This document shows, one piece after another, positions 1 to 8,464 of a stretch of 64,000 nucleotides of DNA. This DNA comes from Calditrichia bacterium (GTDB lineage Bacteria; Calditrichota; Calditrichia; Calditrichales; J004). Numbering within the stretch: position 1 is the stretch's first letter; every line of letters begins with the position of its first letter. The stretch spans positions 1-64,000 of the forward strand of contig JACKAO010000001.1 of the NCBI GenBank assembly GCA_020635035.1. Direction: 5' to 3'. The notes below the pieces were generated by a model. The model made no database searches. It saw nothing but the letters and a program-made list of their open reading frames with translations, and was not told the DNA's origin. The position numbers were made by a program, and so were the translations under genes.

Positions 1-1524
1 CTTTTTATCATAGATTTAACTTTTCTGCTCATCTCGTTTTTCCTTGTAAATTATTATAAACGCAGCTCTTTTGCTTTAAATCCCGATTATGAGCAGCTCT
101 TAATGCTTGTCGGAGCTGTCTGGCTGATTGCTTCTGTTACAACACACAAATTTGACCGTTCTTTCTATAAAAACATCTGGTACTCCATTGCGCCTTATCT
201 TAAAGCCGTTTTTATCATGACGTCACTAGGTGCGGTGTTATTATTTGCCTTGCGTATGTTCGAGTTCTCCCGACTGCAGTTTTTTGGAACCGTTGCTGTC
301 CTGTTCCTGCTGGAAACGCTTATTCTTGGACCCTTCTTTTTAAGAAGAGTTAACCGCAGGCAATCGGGTGATATTGAACAGGTGGATGATGTAAAAGCCA
401 TAATCCGCCGGGAAGAACTGCCTGATGAATCGGAACATTTTCTCCACGATCACAGGAAAGACTTTATTTCGGCACGCTCTAAACTTCATGATGTTTTCCT
501 GAAGAACGATCCCAAATTATTTGACATGCTGGACAGGCATCTTCAGCTTAACGAACATGCCGAAGATCAAACACGCGTGCTGAATACACATACCATGTAT
601 AATGTGGAAGTTCTGGATGATCATAAGCAAAGTCTTATCATTAATCTGCACAAGGTAAACGACTTTCGCTGGCTCAACCGTTATTTTCTGCAGGTGCATA
701 AAAAAATATATAACGGCGGCTATTTTGTAGGTAAAATTCATACCAATACAACCCATAAAAATTATATTTTCAATAAGTATCCCGGTCTTATTGCACGTTT
801 TGTTTATAATACAGATTTTGTATGGCGGCGGATTTTCCCTAAGATTCCAATGCTGCAGCAATTTTATTTTGCTGTTTCCAGGGGTAAAAACCGTGCTTTG
901 TCCAAGGCAGAAGTATTGGGGCGTTTATCCTTTTGCGGTTTTAAAATTGTAGCTGTTGAAGAATTCAATGACAGCGTCTTCTTTATCGTTAAAAGACAAA
1001 AGATGCCGTCAATGGATAAGAATCCGTCATATGGCCCAACAATTAAGCTTAACCGCATAGGCCTGGATGGTAAAATTATCCGGATTTATAAATTAAGAAC
1101 CATGCATCCCTATTCTGAGTATCTCCAGGATTATATCTTCGAACAACACAATCTCTCCGAAACCGGCAAATTTGCCAATGATTTTCGCCTGACAGAATGG
1201 GGTAAACTTTTCAGGAAGTTATGGCTTGATGAATTACCCCAGTTAAAAAATTATCTGCGGGGAGAAGTGAACCTTGTCGGCGTACGTGCACTAAGCAAAC
1301 ACTATTTCAGTTTGTATCCTGAAGATCTGCAAAAGCTGCGTATACAGTTTAAACCTGGGCTGGTGCCGCCTTACTATGCGGACATGCCAAAAAGTTTTGA
1401 TGAAATTGTTGCTTCAGAACGCAGATACCTGCTTGCTAAACAAAATAATCCGCTCTTAACCGATATCCGCTATTTTTTTAAAGCGATGCATAATATCTTT
1501 TTTAAAAAAGCCCGCAGCGGCTGA
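1..1524 (+). CDS. Divergent bacterial sugar transferase (initiates or extends surface glycan), 5' partial
   Basis: The reading frame is open from base 1, so the gene starts upstream of the window; an internal ATG at 103 is not the real start. Four hydrophobic segments lie in the first ~120 visible residues. They are followed by a soluble linker and a C-terminal domain of the bacterial sugar-transferase family (PF02397-like), with IYKLRTM, TEWGKLFRKLWLDELPQL and NLVGVRAL matching the family's KFRTM, DELPQL and SLVGPRP blocks. The family transfers a sugar phosphate from a nucleotide sugar to a polyprenyl-phosphate carrier. Oddly, the membrane re-entrant helix that normally opens the catalytic domain is not seen, and the GPRP block reads GVRA. 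It heads a polysaccharide locus. Family assignment is firm; the sugar donor is unknown. Confidence 0.85.
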   Translation, partial: LFIIDLTFLLISFFLVNYYKRSSFALNPDYEQLLMLVGAVWLIASVTTHKFDRSFYKNIWYSIAPYLKAVFIMTSLGAVLLFALRMFEFSRLQFFGTVAVLFLLETLILGPFFLRRVNRRQSGDIEQVDDVKAIIRREELPDESEHFLHDHRKDFISARSKLHDVFLKNDPKLFDMLDRHLQLNEHAEDQTRVLNTHTMYNVEVLDDHKQSLIINLHKVNDFRWLNRYFLQVHKKIYNGGYFVGKIHTNTTHKNYIFNKYPGLIARFVYNTDFVWRRIFPKIPMLQQFYFAVSRGKNRALSKAEVLGRLSFCGFKIVAVEEFNDSVFFIVKRQKMPSMDKNPSYGPTIKLNRIGLDGKIIRIYKLRTMHPYSEYLQDYIFEQHNLSETGKFANDFRLTEWGKLFRKLWLDELPQLKNYLRGEVNLVGVRALSKHYFSLYPEDLQKLRIQFKPGLVPPYYADMPKSFDEIVASERRYLLAKQNNPLLTDIRYFFKAMHNIFFKKARSG

Positions 1525-1525
1525 G

Positions 1526-1548
1526 AAGTATTTGTCCGAAATACTTTT
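1526..1548 (+). terminator. Weak stem-loop after the sugar transferase
   Basis: Arms AAGTATTT (1526-1533) and AAATACTT (1539-1546) pair perfectly around a 5-nt loop, and a short T-run follows. The stem is AT-rich, so termination would be inefficient. It may be only an attenuator between the transferase and the next gene. Confidence 0.3.
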
Positions 1549-1594
1549 AATACCTTTCCCATTACATTTGTATAATAAACTGTAGCCATTTGTT

Positions 1595-3070
1595 ATGCTG
1601 AGACGTTTAAAATATTTATTCATTTTTATTACTATTCAGTTTGTTAATTATGCTTCTGTTTATGGACAGCAACCTGTTTATACAATCGATCTGTATAATC
1701 GTTACCTGGACTACAGGATAACTTCCGGAGAGTTAAATCCTGATTTCATCCTTTCGCAGCCTTATGAATTAAAGCCATCTTATACGCTTGATTATTTTTC
1801 ACAATATTCAAAAACCATTCAGGATAGTCTGGATGTAAAGCTTTGGACAGGATTGCAGCTAAGGGATGAACAGTATGTTAACAGTAAAACTAACAATAAC
1901 CGTTTTCGTCTGGATGGCACACTTTACTACAAAGCACCACATATAGTTTTAAAAAACCGCACAACCGTTGACCGTGATTACAGGCGCGATCCTTTCTTTG
2001 CCGGTGATCTCTCCGAATCAAAAAACTGGCTTTACGGCAGAGTTAATGAAGCCTATGTTAATTTAGATTTCAACGGTTTTTCTGCATTCTTTGGGCGAAC
2101 ATCCAGGAATTGGGGCGCTCCGGCTGAGTACAGTTTAATTTTATCTGATTGGCCTTATACCTATGATCATCTTCTGCTCAGTTATACTTATAAAAAATTA
2201 AGGTTGTCCGTAATTTTTGCCAGGCTGGAACAGCTTTCGGCACTTGATGATACTAAGCCAGGTGAAATAATAAACAACGCTAATAAATTTCTGACCGGGC
2301 ATCGCCTTGACCTGGCTTTTAGCAAATCTTTTCAGATTGCATTGACGGAAATGGCTGTTTACGGAGGTGCAGAAAGAGATTTTGAACCGTCTTTTCTAAA
2401 CCCGTTTACTTTCTACTATCCCTTACAGCGTAATGACAGATTAGCTATGAATGGCTCCTGGGCATTGGATATTTTCTATAAACCATCCACTGGATTTACA
2501 TTCTACAACCAGTTTTTAATTGATGATATTATTGTGAATAATGAACCGGGAGTGGATGACCGGTCACGCTACCCCGACAGGTTTGCTTTACTGTCTTCAG
2601 TACGTCATGCAGATCTCATAAAAGGGGCGTATATTACATTAACTTATGCCCGAATCTGGAATCGTGTTTATCAGTCCCGGAGAACCTATGAAAATTATCA
2701 TTACCGTGGCTTAGGACTTGGATATCCTGCTGCTTCTCTTGAAGAAATCAAACTTAAGACAGAGTATTGGAATCTATTTCCTTTTTGGCTATCTAATACA
2801 TTGGTATATGGAAGATACGGGGCAGTAAGCCTGACGGACTTGTTTCCGGTGCAGCATGAATCCTTTCCGGTTAAACCTGTGAAATTTAATCTTTTAAATG
2901 ATTTTGAATTACAATATTCTTTTAATAGCAGCATAAGTACATACCTGAACATCAGATATTTACATAGTCCCGGGCACTATCTAAGCAGGATACAGAATTC
3001 AAAAGGCTGGTCTGCAAGAATTGGTGCTGTTCTGAATTTAGATGCAGATTTTGGTTATCTGCTTAAATAA
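1595..3070 (+). CDS. Wzi-like capsule assembly / outer-membrane beta-barrel protein
   Basis: A 491-residue protein with an N-terminal signal peptide (about residues 1-24, ending ASVYGQ). The rest is rich in alternating aromatic and polar strands typical of an outer-membrane beta-barrel. The stretch around residues 165-205 (GRTSRNWGAP ... LILSDWPYTYDHLLLSYTY) resembles the Wzi-type signature in which a barrel strand carries a G-R-x-x-x-x-W-G motif. Wzi-family proteins help hold or assemble capsule at the outer membrane. It lies 70 bp after a sugar transferase and 15 bp before a nucleotide-sugar dehydrogenase, which fits a role in surface glycan export. Assignment rests on motif and context; a generic barrel protein is the alternative. 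Confidence 0.65.
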   Translation: MLRRLKYLFIFITIQFVNYASVYGQQPVYTIDLYNRYLDYRITSGELNPDFILSQPYELKPSYTLDYFSQYSKTIQDSLDVKLWTGLQLRDEQYVNSKTNNNRFRLDGTLYYKAPHIVLKNRTTVDRDYRRDPFFAGDLSESKNWLYGRVNEAYVNLDFNGFSAFFGRTSRNWGAPAEYSLILSDWPYTYDHLLLSYTYKKLRLSVIFARLEQLSALDDTKPGEIINNANKFLTGHRLDLAFSKSFQIALTEMAVYGGAERDFEPSFLNPFTFYYPLQRNDRLAMNGSWALDIFYKPSTGFTFYNQFLIDDIIVNNEPGVDDRSRYPDRFALLSSVRHADLIKGAYITLTYARIWNRVYQSRRTYENYHYRGLGLGYPAASLEEIKLKTEYWNLFPFWLSNTLVYGRYGAVSLTDLFPVQHESFPVKPVKFNLLNDFELQYSFNSSISTYLNIRYLHSPGHYLSRIQNSKGWSARIGAVLNLDADFGYLLK

Positions 3071-3085
3071 AGGTTAGATAAAACA

Positions 3086-4039
3086 ATGGATAACTTTAAA
3101 AATTTTGCTTTAATAGGTGCAGCAGGTTACATCGCGCCCCGTCATATGCAGGCGATAAAAGAAACAGGAAATAACCTGGTTTGTGCCATAGATAGAAGTG
3201 ATTCAGTTGGTATTTTGGATCGTTATTTTAGAAATGTGGATTTTTTTACAGAGTTTGAAAGATTTGACAGACACATTGAGATGAAACTTTTAAAAAATGA
3301 ACCAGACCGTATACAATATGTATCTATTTGTTCACCAAACTACTTACATGATGCGCATATCCGTTTTGCTTTAAGGGTAAATGCCCATGCAATATGTGAA
3401 AAACCTTTGGTCTTAAATCCCTGGAATCTGGATGCACTGTCTGCTCTGGAAGAAAGATCTGAAACAAAAATATATAATATACTGCAACTGCGTGAACATG
3501 AATCTATAAAAAACCTAAGGGAAAAGTTAAAACATGAAAAAAAGGACACGAAACATAGTGTAGTACTTACCTATGTTACTACCCGTGGAAAATGGTATGA
3601 TTACTCGTGGAAGGGCAGTGTCGAAAAGTCGGGTGGTGTGGCTACAAATATAGGCATACATTTTTTTGATATGCTGCTATGGCTTTTTGGTGATGTTCAA
3701 TACCAGGAAGTACACATTACTGAAAAAAGAAAAATCGCCGGATTTCTCGAATTAGAGCAGGCAAATGTTACCTGGTACTTATCACTTGATGAACATGACT
3801 TACCTGCTGATGTTCTTCAAAAGGGCCAAAATACCTATCGGTCAATAACTATTGACAATAATGAAATTGAGTTTTCAGGCGGATTTTCAGATCTGCATAC
3901 AATTTCATACTCAAATATATTGCTCGAAAAAGGTTTTGGAATAGCAGATGCAAGAGCTTCTATTGAATTAGTTCATAAAATCAGATCATCGAAAATAAAA
4001 GATAACTCATCTTTGGCAAAACATCCTTTTCTGGCTTAA
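3086..4039 (+). CDS. wlbA: UDP-N-acetylglucosaminuronate 3-dehydrogenase-like oxidoreductase (WlbA/WbpB family)
   Basis: A Gfo/Idh/MocA-family oxidoreductase of 317 residues. The N-terminal Rossmann start ALIGAAGYIAPRHMQAIK, followed by DSVGI...YF, FFTEFERFDRHIE, YVSICSPNYLHDAHIRFALR and CEKPLVLNPWN, is characteristic of the WlbA/WbpB subgroup. The EKP lysine and a downstream GIHFFD stretch supply the family's catalytic region. WlbA oxidises C3 of UDP-GlcNAcA with NAD+, the first step towards UDP-2,3-diacetamido-uronic acids used in O-antigen and capsule. The aminotransferase and acetyltransferase partners are not in this window and are probably upstream. A 2-epimerase follows at 5733. Confidence in the subfamily is high; the exact product is inferred. 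Confidence 0.85.
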   Translation: MDNFKNFALIGAAGYIAPRHMQAIKETGNNLVCAIDRSDSVGILDRYFRNVDFFTEFERFDRHIEMKLLKNEPDRIQYVSICSPNYLHDAHIRFALRVNAHAICEKPLVLNPWNLDALSALEERSETKIYNILQLREHESIKNLREKLKHEKKDTKHSVVLTYVTTRGKWYDYSWKGSVEKSGGVATNIGIHFFDMLLWLFGDVQYQEVHITEKRKIAGFLELEQANVTWYLSLDEHDLPADVLQKGQNTYRSITIDNNEIEFSGGFSDLHTISYSNILLEKGFGIADARASIELVHKIRSSKIKDNSSLAKHPFLA

Positions 4040-4045
4040 AACACC

Positions 4046-5008
4046 ATGCATAATATTTTAGGTTTCCGGCAATACTTGAAATCAGAGAATTCTTACAAAG
4101 ACCTGGAGAAAATTATCACTGAACGTGATAGCTTTTTTCCAACCCGGGATGGTTTTGTAACAATTGTTGCTATGTGTGGCGATGATCCGTCCGCTTTTAT
4201 TAAGCAAAAAAAACTGGATGAAAAGGTGGTCATTTATCCCTTTGCAGCGTGGGAAGAGAATGCACAAAAAGTAGCCGGGGTTTATAAAAAAAGTAAAAAG
4301 GAGCTGCAAAAGGTTCAGCTTATCCATTATTCTAATAACCCCGAAGGATTAACTTATCCGCTTGAGCTTCTGGTAGAGATTGCAAAACTGTTGGATTTTA
4401 AAAACCTGGCTGTCAGTGATTCTGATTTTCAGATGCCGTATAAAGAATTACGTCGTGCCTATGATTTTCATATAGCAATAAGTGATAGTGCGGATGAAGC
4501 GCTGATAACCTATCCCAGGCGTAAAATAAGGGCTTTGGATTTTGATAAATACCCGATCAACCGTCTGGCAATGGAAGACCTGGAAAATATGTATATTTAT
4601 ATGCTTTCCGACCTTAACACCATCGCTCAAAAGGCAGACTTTCAATCGGGACTGAGTATAACAAACAGTGCAGCACATTACCATCTTGATTTTACAAACG
4701 TTGGTAGTTGGATTGGTAATTTGCATATGGCAATTCAGGTAATTCACAACAAAGGGCGTCTGGAGAATAATTTCATTGTTGAGACAAATGTCCAGAATGA
4801 ATCAACGATTAACTTTGATGTACAATGCGCCAAAATCGATCAACTATATAAGTATTATCTTATTCCTTTGTCAAATATCTGCCTGCTTGCATCCGATCAT
4901 CCTGAACGTTATTTAATGCCTGACTGGACTGCTGATAAAACAAAAGACGAAATAAAAAACACTATCGATCAGATTCTGGAAATGTATTTAAACAGAAAGA
5001 AGGCTTAG
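4046..5008 (+). CDS. Unrecognised 320-aa protein in polysaccharide locus
   Basis: It starts 6 bp after wlbA and is surely cotranscribed with it. I do not recognise the family. There is no signal peptide or membrane segment, so it is probably cytoplasmic. Visible features are an alternating beta/alpha first half (FVTIVAMCGDD, KVVIYPF, KVQLIHYSN), then NLAVSDSDFQMPYKELRRAYDFHIAISDSADEA in short blocks. The DSD could be a DxD-like metal site of a GT-A glycosyltransferase, and it is followed by an Arg/Lys-rich PRRKIRALDFD segment. The C-terminal half is helical and includes GSWIGNLHMAIQ. A glycosyltransferase or a nucleotide-sugar-binding protein would suit the neighbourhood, but this is inference only. 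Confidence 0.8.
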   Translation: MHNILGFRQYLKSENSYKDLEKIITERDSFFPTRDGFVTIVAMCGDDPSAFIKQKKLDEKVVIYPFAAWEENAQKVAGVYKKSKKELQKVQLIHYSNNPEGLTYPLELLVEIAKLLDFKNLAVSDSDFQMPYKELRRAYDFHIAISDSADEALITYPRRKIRALDFDKYPINRLAMEDLENMYIYMLSDLNTIAQKADFQSGLSITNSAAHYHLDFTNVGSWIGNLHMAIQVIHNKGRLENNFIVETNVQNESTINFDVQCAKIDQLYKYYLIPLSNICLLASDHPERYLMPDWTADKTKDEIKNTIDQILEMYLNRKKA

Positions 5009-5140
5009 TTAAAAAACAGCATTTGGCTTTTTGCAAAAACAAAAGATCCTTACAGGATAACCCATCAGAACTATAAAAATTTGCTGTAAGCAAAAACGCA
5101 AACAGACGTTCGAGTCATTAACCGATATAGTTTAAGTTAA

Positions 5141-5225
5141 AACAAATAATTTACATTGTTGGATGAGTTGTTTGAGTTTCTGTTTGCAAGACGAGTTTTG
5201 GTTCTTTTGCTCTCTTCAAAAGAAC
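5141..5225 (+). repeat. Degenerate repeat unit, copy A
   Basis: It shares an ordered set of blocks with copy B at 5472-5559: CAAATAAT, then GAGTTT, TTTGCAA, then a T-rich hairpin. Here the hairpin is GTTCTTTTG (5201-5209) pairing with CAAAAGAAC (5217-5225). A third similar stem, GTCCTTTT/AAAAGGAC, lies at 5243-5268. Confidence 0.6.
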
Positions 5226-5471
5226 AGTATAGTAAAATGTCTGTCCTTTTATCTTGATACAAAAGGACCAAAAGATCAAGACGAAATTTAAGTCGCACTA
5301 TGCGAAATTGTATTGTAATGAATCGTTCGTTAAATTCACAGGCTTCAACAGAAATTTCTTGTCGATTTATATTTGCACGCAGGTAAAAGAGCTTTCAAAT
5401 ACATGTTTGAGTCGTCTGGCAATGAAATGAATTCGGTATAATCTAAACAGTATATAAAAATTTTATAACCA

Positions 5472-5559
5472 CAACAAATAATCACACTTTGCGAAATCTG
5501 TCCGAGTTTGTATTTGCAAAGGACTTTTTGTGTTACTTTTTGGTCAGTCAAAAAGTAAC
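5472..5559 (+). repeat. Degenerate repeat unit, copy B
   Basis: It has the same block order as copy A and ends in a stronger hairpin: GTTACTTTTTG (5532-5542) pairs with CAAAAAGTAAC (5549-5559) across a 6-nt loop. A GCGAAAT block just upstream also recurs near 5300, so a third partial copy may lie between. Confidence 0.6.
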
Positions 5560-5574
5560 TTTTATAAAACTTAG

Positions 5575-5595
5575 ATCCCGGATCAAGTCCGGGAT
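5575..5595. repeat. ATCCCGGA/TCCGGGAT palindrome (GTCATCC-type family)
   Basis: A perfect 8-bp inverted repeat around TCAAG, followed by GACA. It matches the layout of the elements at 8013-8036, 8355-8376 and the core of 10001-10080, all built on GTCATnCC...GGnATGAC. This looks like a short interspersed palindromic family. Confidence 0.65.
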
Positions 5596-5732
5596 GACAA
5601 GCGAGGGATTGATAGTTTTAGATTCCTGCCCTTTGTAAGGGAAGGTGACTGTCGTGAGACGGACGGAAGGGTAAGGAAGAGCAACTAATTACTAAAAACT
5701 AAAAGTGAAAAAACCAAAATGAATAGAATAGT

Positions 5733-6839
5733 ATGTTAAAAGTACTCAATGTTGTTGGGGCTCGTCCCAATTTTATGAAGATTGCACCGTTGCAAAGAGC
5801 AATGCAAAATCAAAAAGACATCTTTGATGCAAAAATAATTCATACCGGCCAGCATTATGATGAACGGATGAGTAAATTCTTCTTTGATGATCTGCAATTG
5901 CCTAAACCGGATGTTTTTCTTGGAATAGGTTCCGGGAGCCATGCTGTGCAGACCGCTAAAATTATGATTGAATTTGAGAAAGTCTGCCTTGAACAAAAAC
6001 CCGATATTGTTGTTGTTGTTGGCGATGTAAATTCTACTGCAGCATGCAGTATGGTAGCCAGTAAACTCTGGATTCCTGTTGTTCATATAGAAGCAGGTTT
6101 ACGCAGTTTTGATCGCCAAATGCCTGAAGAAATCAACCGTATGGTAACGGATGCCATTTCTGATATGTTGTTTGTTACAGAAAAAAGCGGGCTGGAAAAC
6201 CTGCAGCGCGAAGGAGTTGACCCGGCAAAAATACATCTTGTGGGGAATGTGATGATTGATTCGCTTGTGTATTTTTTGGAAAAGGCTAAACAATCAGCTA
6301 TTCTTAAGGAAATGGACCTTTCACAGCAAAGCTATGCTTTATGTACTCTGCACCGTCCTAGCAACGTGGATGATCCGAAAAATTTTGTAAATATTTTGAA
6401 TGCACTGGAAGAAATACAAAAAGAGTTAAAAGTAATATTCCCGATACATCCGCGTACAGAAAAAAATATTAAAGATCTTGGTCTGCAGGATAAAGTAAAA
6501 GCTATGAAAAACCTGGTATTGCTGCCGCCTACAGGCTATCTGGATTTTTTAAATTTGCAGGCAAATTGTAAATTTGTTATTTCTGATTCCGGTGGTATTC
6601 AGGAAGAGACAACGTATCTTGGAATTCCCTGCCTGACGGTAAGGGAGAATACAGAACGGCCTGTAACAAGTGAAATAGGCACAAACGAGATAGTCGGGAC
6701 CGATACACGTAAAATCCTGGACTCAGCGCGTTTAATTCTGGATAACAAATGGAAAAAAGGACAGGTTCCACCTTTGTGGGACGGACACACAGCTGAACGT
6801 ATCGTAGAAGTATTGAAGAAAAAATTTTATGACAGATAA
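5733..6839 (+). CDS. wecB: UDP-N-acetylglucosamine 2-epimerase (non-hydrolysing)
   Basis: A 368-residue protein of normal family length. The start NVVGARPNFMKIAPL, GDVNSTAA, HIEAGLRSFDRQMPEE, the mid-protein TLHRPSNVD and HPRTEKN, and DSGGIQEET near residue 290 are the family's substrate- and UDP-binding blocks. WecB interconverts UDP-GlcNAc and UDP-ManNAc through 2-acetamidoglucal. With a WlbA homologue nearby, the enzyme might instead be the WbpI/WlbD type that acts on UDP-GlcNAc(3NAc)A; sequence inspection alone does not separate them. It sits directly after a repeat block, and gmd follows after 15 bp. Confidence 0.92.
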   Translation: MLKVLNVVGARPNFMKIAPLQRAMQNQKDIFDAKIIHTGQHYDERMSKFFFDDLQLPKPDVFLGIGSGSHAVQTAKIMIEFEKVCLEQKPDIVVVVGDVNSTAACSMVASKLWIPVVHIEAGLRSFDRQMPEEINRMVTDAISDMLFVTEKSGLENLQREGVDPAKIHLVGNVMIDSLVYFLEKAKQSAILKEMDLSQQSYALCTLHRPSNVDDPKNFVNILNALEEIQKELKVIFPIHPRTEKNIKDLGLQDKVKAMKNLVLLPPTGYLDFLNLQANCKFVISDSGGIQEETTYLGIPCLTVRENTERPVTSEIGTNEIVGTDTRKILDSARLILDNKWKKGQVPPLWDGHTAERIVEVLKKKFYDR

Positions 6840-6854
6840 TTTAAAAGGTTAAAA

Positions 6855-7940
6855 ATGAAAAAAGCACTTATTACAGGTATCACAGGTCAGGATGGAAGCT
6901 ATTTAACAGAGCAGCTTGTTGAAAAAGGCTACCAGGTGCATGGTATTATTCGCAGAGCGAGTTCTTTTAATACACACAGGCTGGAACATCTTTACCAGGA
7001 TCCCCATGAGCAACCCAGAAAAATGGTTCTTCATTATGGTGACTTAACTGATTCATCAAATTTAAATCGTATACTTGAAAAAGTGCAGCCGGATGAGATT
7101 TATAATCTGGCAGCACAAAGTCATGTTGGCGTCTCCTTCCAGGTACCCGAATATACGGCTGAAGTTGATGCAACCGGAACTTTAAGGTTTCTGGATGCGA
7201 TTAAAGAAACGGGCATAAAAACACGATTTTACCAGGCATCAACATCTGAGTTATACGGTAAAGTGCAGGAAGTACCGCAAACAGAAAAAACACCTTTTTA
7301 TCCACGCAGTCCTTATGGAGCTGCAAAGCTTTATGCTTACTGGATAACAGTTAACTACCGCGAAGCGTATAATCTCTTTGCCTGTAATGGCATATTGTTT
7401 AACCATGAGTCACCGCGCCGGGGTGAAACGTTTGTAACCCGTAAAATTACCCGGGCTGTTACACGCATCTTTTTAGGAATGCAGGATACGCTGTTTCTTG
7501 GTAATATGGATGCAAAAAGAGACTGGGGTTATGCACCTGAGTATGTGGATGCCATGTGGCGTATGCTGCAGCAGGAACAGCCGCAGGATTATGTAATTGC
7601 AACCGGAGAAACAAATTCTGTCCGCAAAATGACTGAAGAGTCATTTAAACATCTTGGGATTGCCATTGAATGGCAGGGCAGTGCCGCTAATGAAAAAGGC
7701 ATTGTTGCAGAGATTGGAAAGATACCTGAAGAAACAGGATTAAAAAAAGGTGATGTTGTTGTTGAAATTGATCCCAACTATTATCGTCCAACAGAAGTGG
7801 AGTTGCTCATTGGTGATGCATCTAAGGCTGAAAGGGAACTGGGCTGGAAACCAAAAGTTACTTTTGAAAAGCTTGTACAAATCATGATTGATGCTGATTT
7901 AAAACTGGCAAAAAGAGAAAAACAGTTTAAGGAAACTTAA
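6855..7940 (+). CDS. gmd: GDP-mannose 4,6-dehydratase
   Basis: A short-chain dehydrogenase-fold enzyme of 361 residues. It has the Gmd-type N-terminal GITGQDGSYLTEQL nucleotide site, IIRRASSFNTHR, NLAAQSHVGVSF, the TSELYG block, the YGAAK catalytic Tyr-x3-Lys, and NHESPRRGETFVTRKI. It converts GDP-D-mannose to GDP-4-keto-6-deoxymannose. The partner GDP-fucose synthase lies at 8465, separated by an inserted nuclease module, so GDP-L-fucose is the probable product. The start ATG follows an AAAGG-type ribosome site. Confidence 0.97.
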   Translation: MKKALITGITGQDGSYLTEQLVEKGYQVHGIIRRASSFNTHRLEHLYQDPHEQPRKMVLHYGDLTDSSNLNRILEKVQPDEIYNLAAQSHVGVSFQVPEYTAEVDATGTLRFLDAIKETGIKTRFYQASTSELYGKVQEVPQTEKTPFYPRSPYGAAKLYAYWITVNYREAYNLFACNGILFNHESPRRGETFVTRKITRAVTRIFLGMQDTLFLGNMDAKRDWGYAPEYVDAMWRMLQQEQPQDYVIATGETNSVRKMTEESFKHLGIAIEWQGSAANEKGIVAEIGKIPEETGLKKGDVVVEIDPNYYRPTEVELLIGDASKAERELGWKPKVTFEKLVQIMIDADLKLAKREKQFKET

Positions 7941-8012
7941 CCACAGAAAATACATAATGGTAGTCTTATATGCCACGTGGGTCGTTTGATTTTAAATAAT
8001 AGATATGCTAGC

Positions 8013-8376
8013 GATGTCATCCCGTAGGGATCTTTTACTGTCACACAAAATGATTCAAAACAATTACTATGTTTATATCACTACTAATCCTGGAAAAACA
8101 GTTCTATATATCGGTGTTACAAACAATATAGAAAAACGGATTGCCGAACATCTGCAGAATAAGGGTAATAAAAGAACTTTTGCAGGACGTTATTATTGTT
8201 ATAAACTTATTTACTATGAGCATTTTTTTGATATAAAACAAGCAATACAACGTGAAAAAGAACTAAAGAATCTGTCAAGAAAAAAGAAAGAAAATGTTAT
8301 AAAACAAAAGAATCCGGGTTTTAATTTTTTAATTATATAATTTTCAGTTTAACAAAAAGATGCCTACGGCATGACA
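8013..8376 (+). mobile_element. Candidate GIY-YIG mobile module bounded by imperfect inverted repeats
   Basis: The left end (8013-8036) and right end (8355-8376) are near reverse complements, sharing AAAAGAT-CCTACGG-ATGACA with only a compensatory C/G swap inside. Each end is itself a small palindrome (ATCCC-GTA-GGGAT on the left, ATGCC-TAC-GGCAT on the right). Between them sits one small GIY-YIG gene. The module splits gmd from fcl, which are usually adjacent. Target-site duplications were not identified, so mobility is inferred. Confidence 0.5.
8050..8340 (+). CDS. Small GIY-YIG nuclease-domain protein
   Basis: A 96-residue single-domain protein. The motif appears as YYVYITT...VLYIGVTNNIEKRIAEH, in which YVY and YIG are the GIY and YIG elements and the Arg of KRIAEH is the conserved catalytic arginine. 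REKELKNLSRKKKENVI follows, containing the usual glutamate of the short UPF0213/YhbQ-like type. I chose the ATG at 8050 because the in-frame ATG at 8005 would place the left inverted repeat inside the protein. Such stand-alone proteins are common in FCB-group genomes and their role is not settled; mobile DNA endonuclease is one possibility. It lies inside the sugar-nucleotide operon but has no metabolic link to it. Confidence 0.85.
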   Translation: MIQNNYYVYITTNPGKTVLYIGVTNNIEKRIAEHLQNKGNKRTFAGRYYCYKLIYYEHFFDIKQAIQREKELKNLSRKKKENVIKQKNPGFNFLII

Positions 8377-8464
8377 ATGGAAGAATCGGTTTTTCACTTA
8401 AAATTAAAAGGAATAGTCTTATTAAAATATATATAGTGAAATCCGTGCAATTAGTGGATTAAAT

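Larger units (their letters stand above)
5009..5732. repeat. 724-bp non-coding block of dispersed palindromic repeats
   Basis: No convincing gene lies here. The block holds two diverged copies of one unit (5141-5225 and 5472-5559), several stem-loops of the type GTTnCTTTT...AAAAGnAAC, a GTCATCCC-type palindrome (5575-5595) and a CCCTT-tgt-AAGGG hairpin (5629-5641) with G/A-rich flank. It separates wlbA and its partner from the epimerase gene, so the polysaccharide genes are probably not one continuous transcript. A 68-residue antisense frame at 5345-5551 is the translated repeat and not a gene. Confidence 0.75.

Noticed and set aside
5345..5551. 68-residue minus-strand open frame in the repeat block
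   Set aside because: It is the translation of copy B of a palindromic repeat and has no ribosome site; the TDQKVTQ start comes from the hairpin arm.
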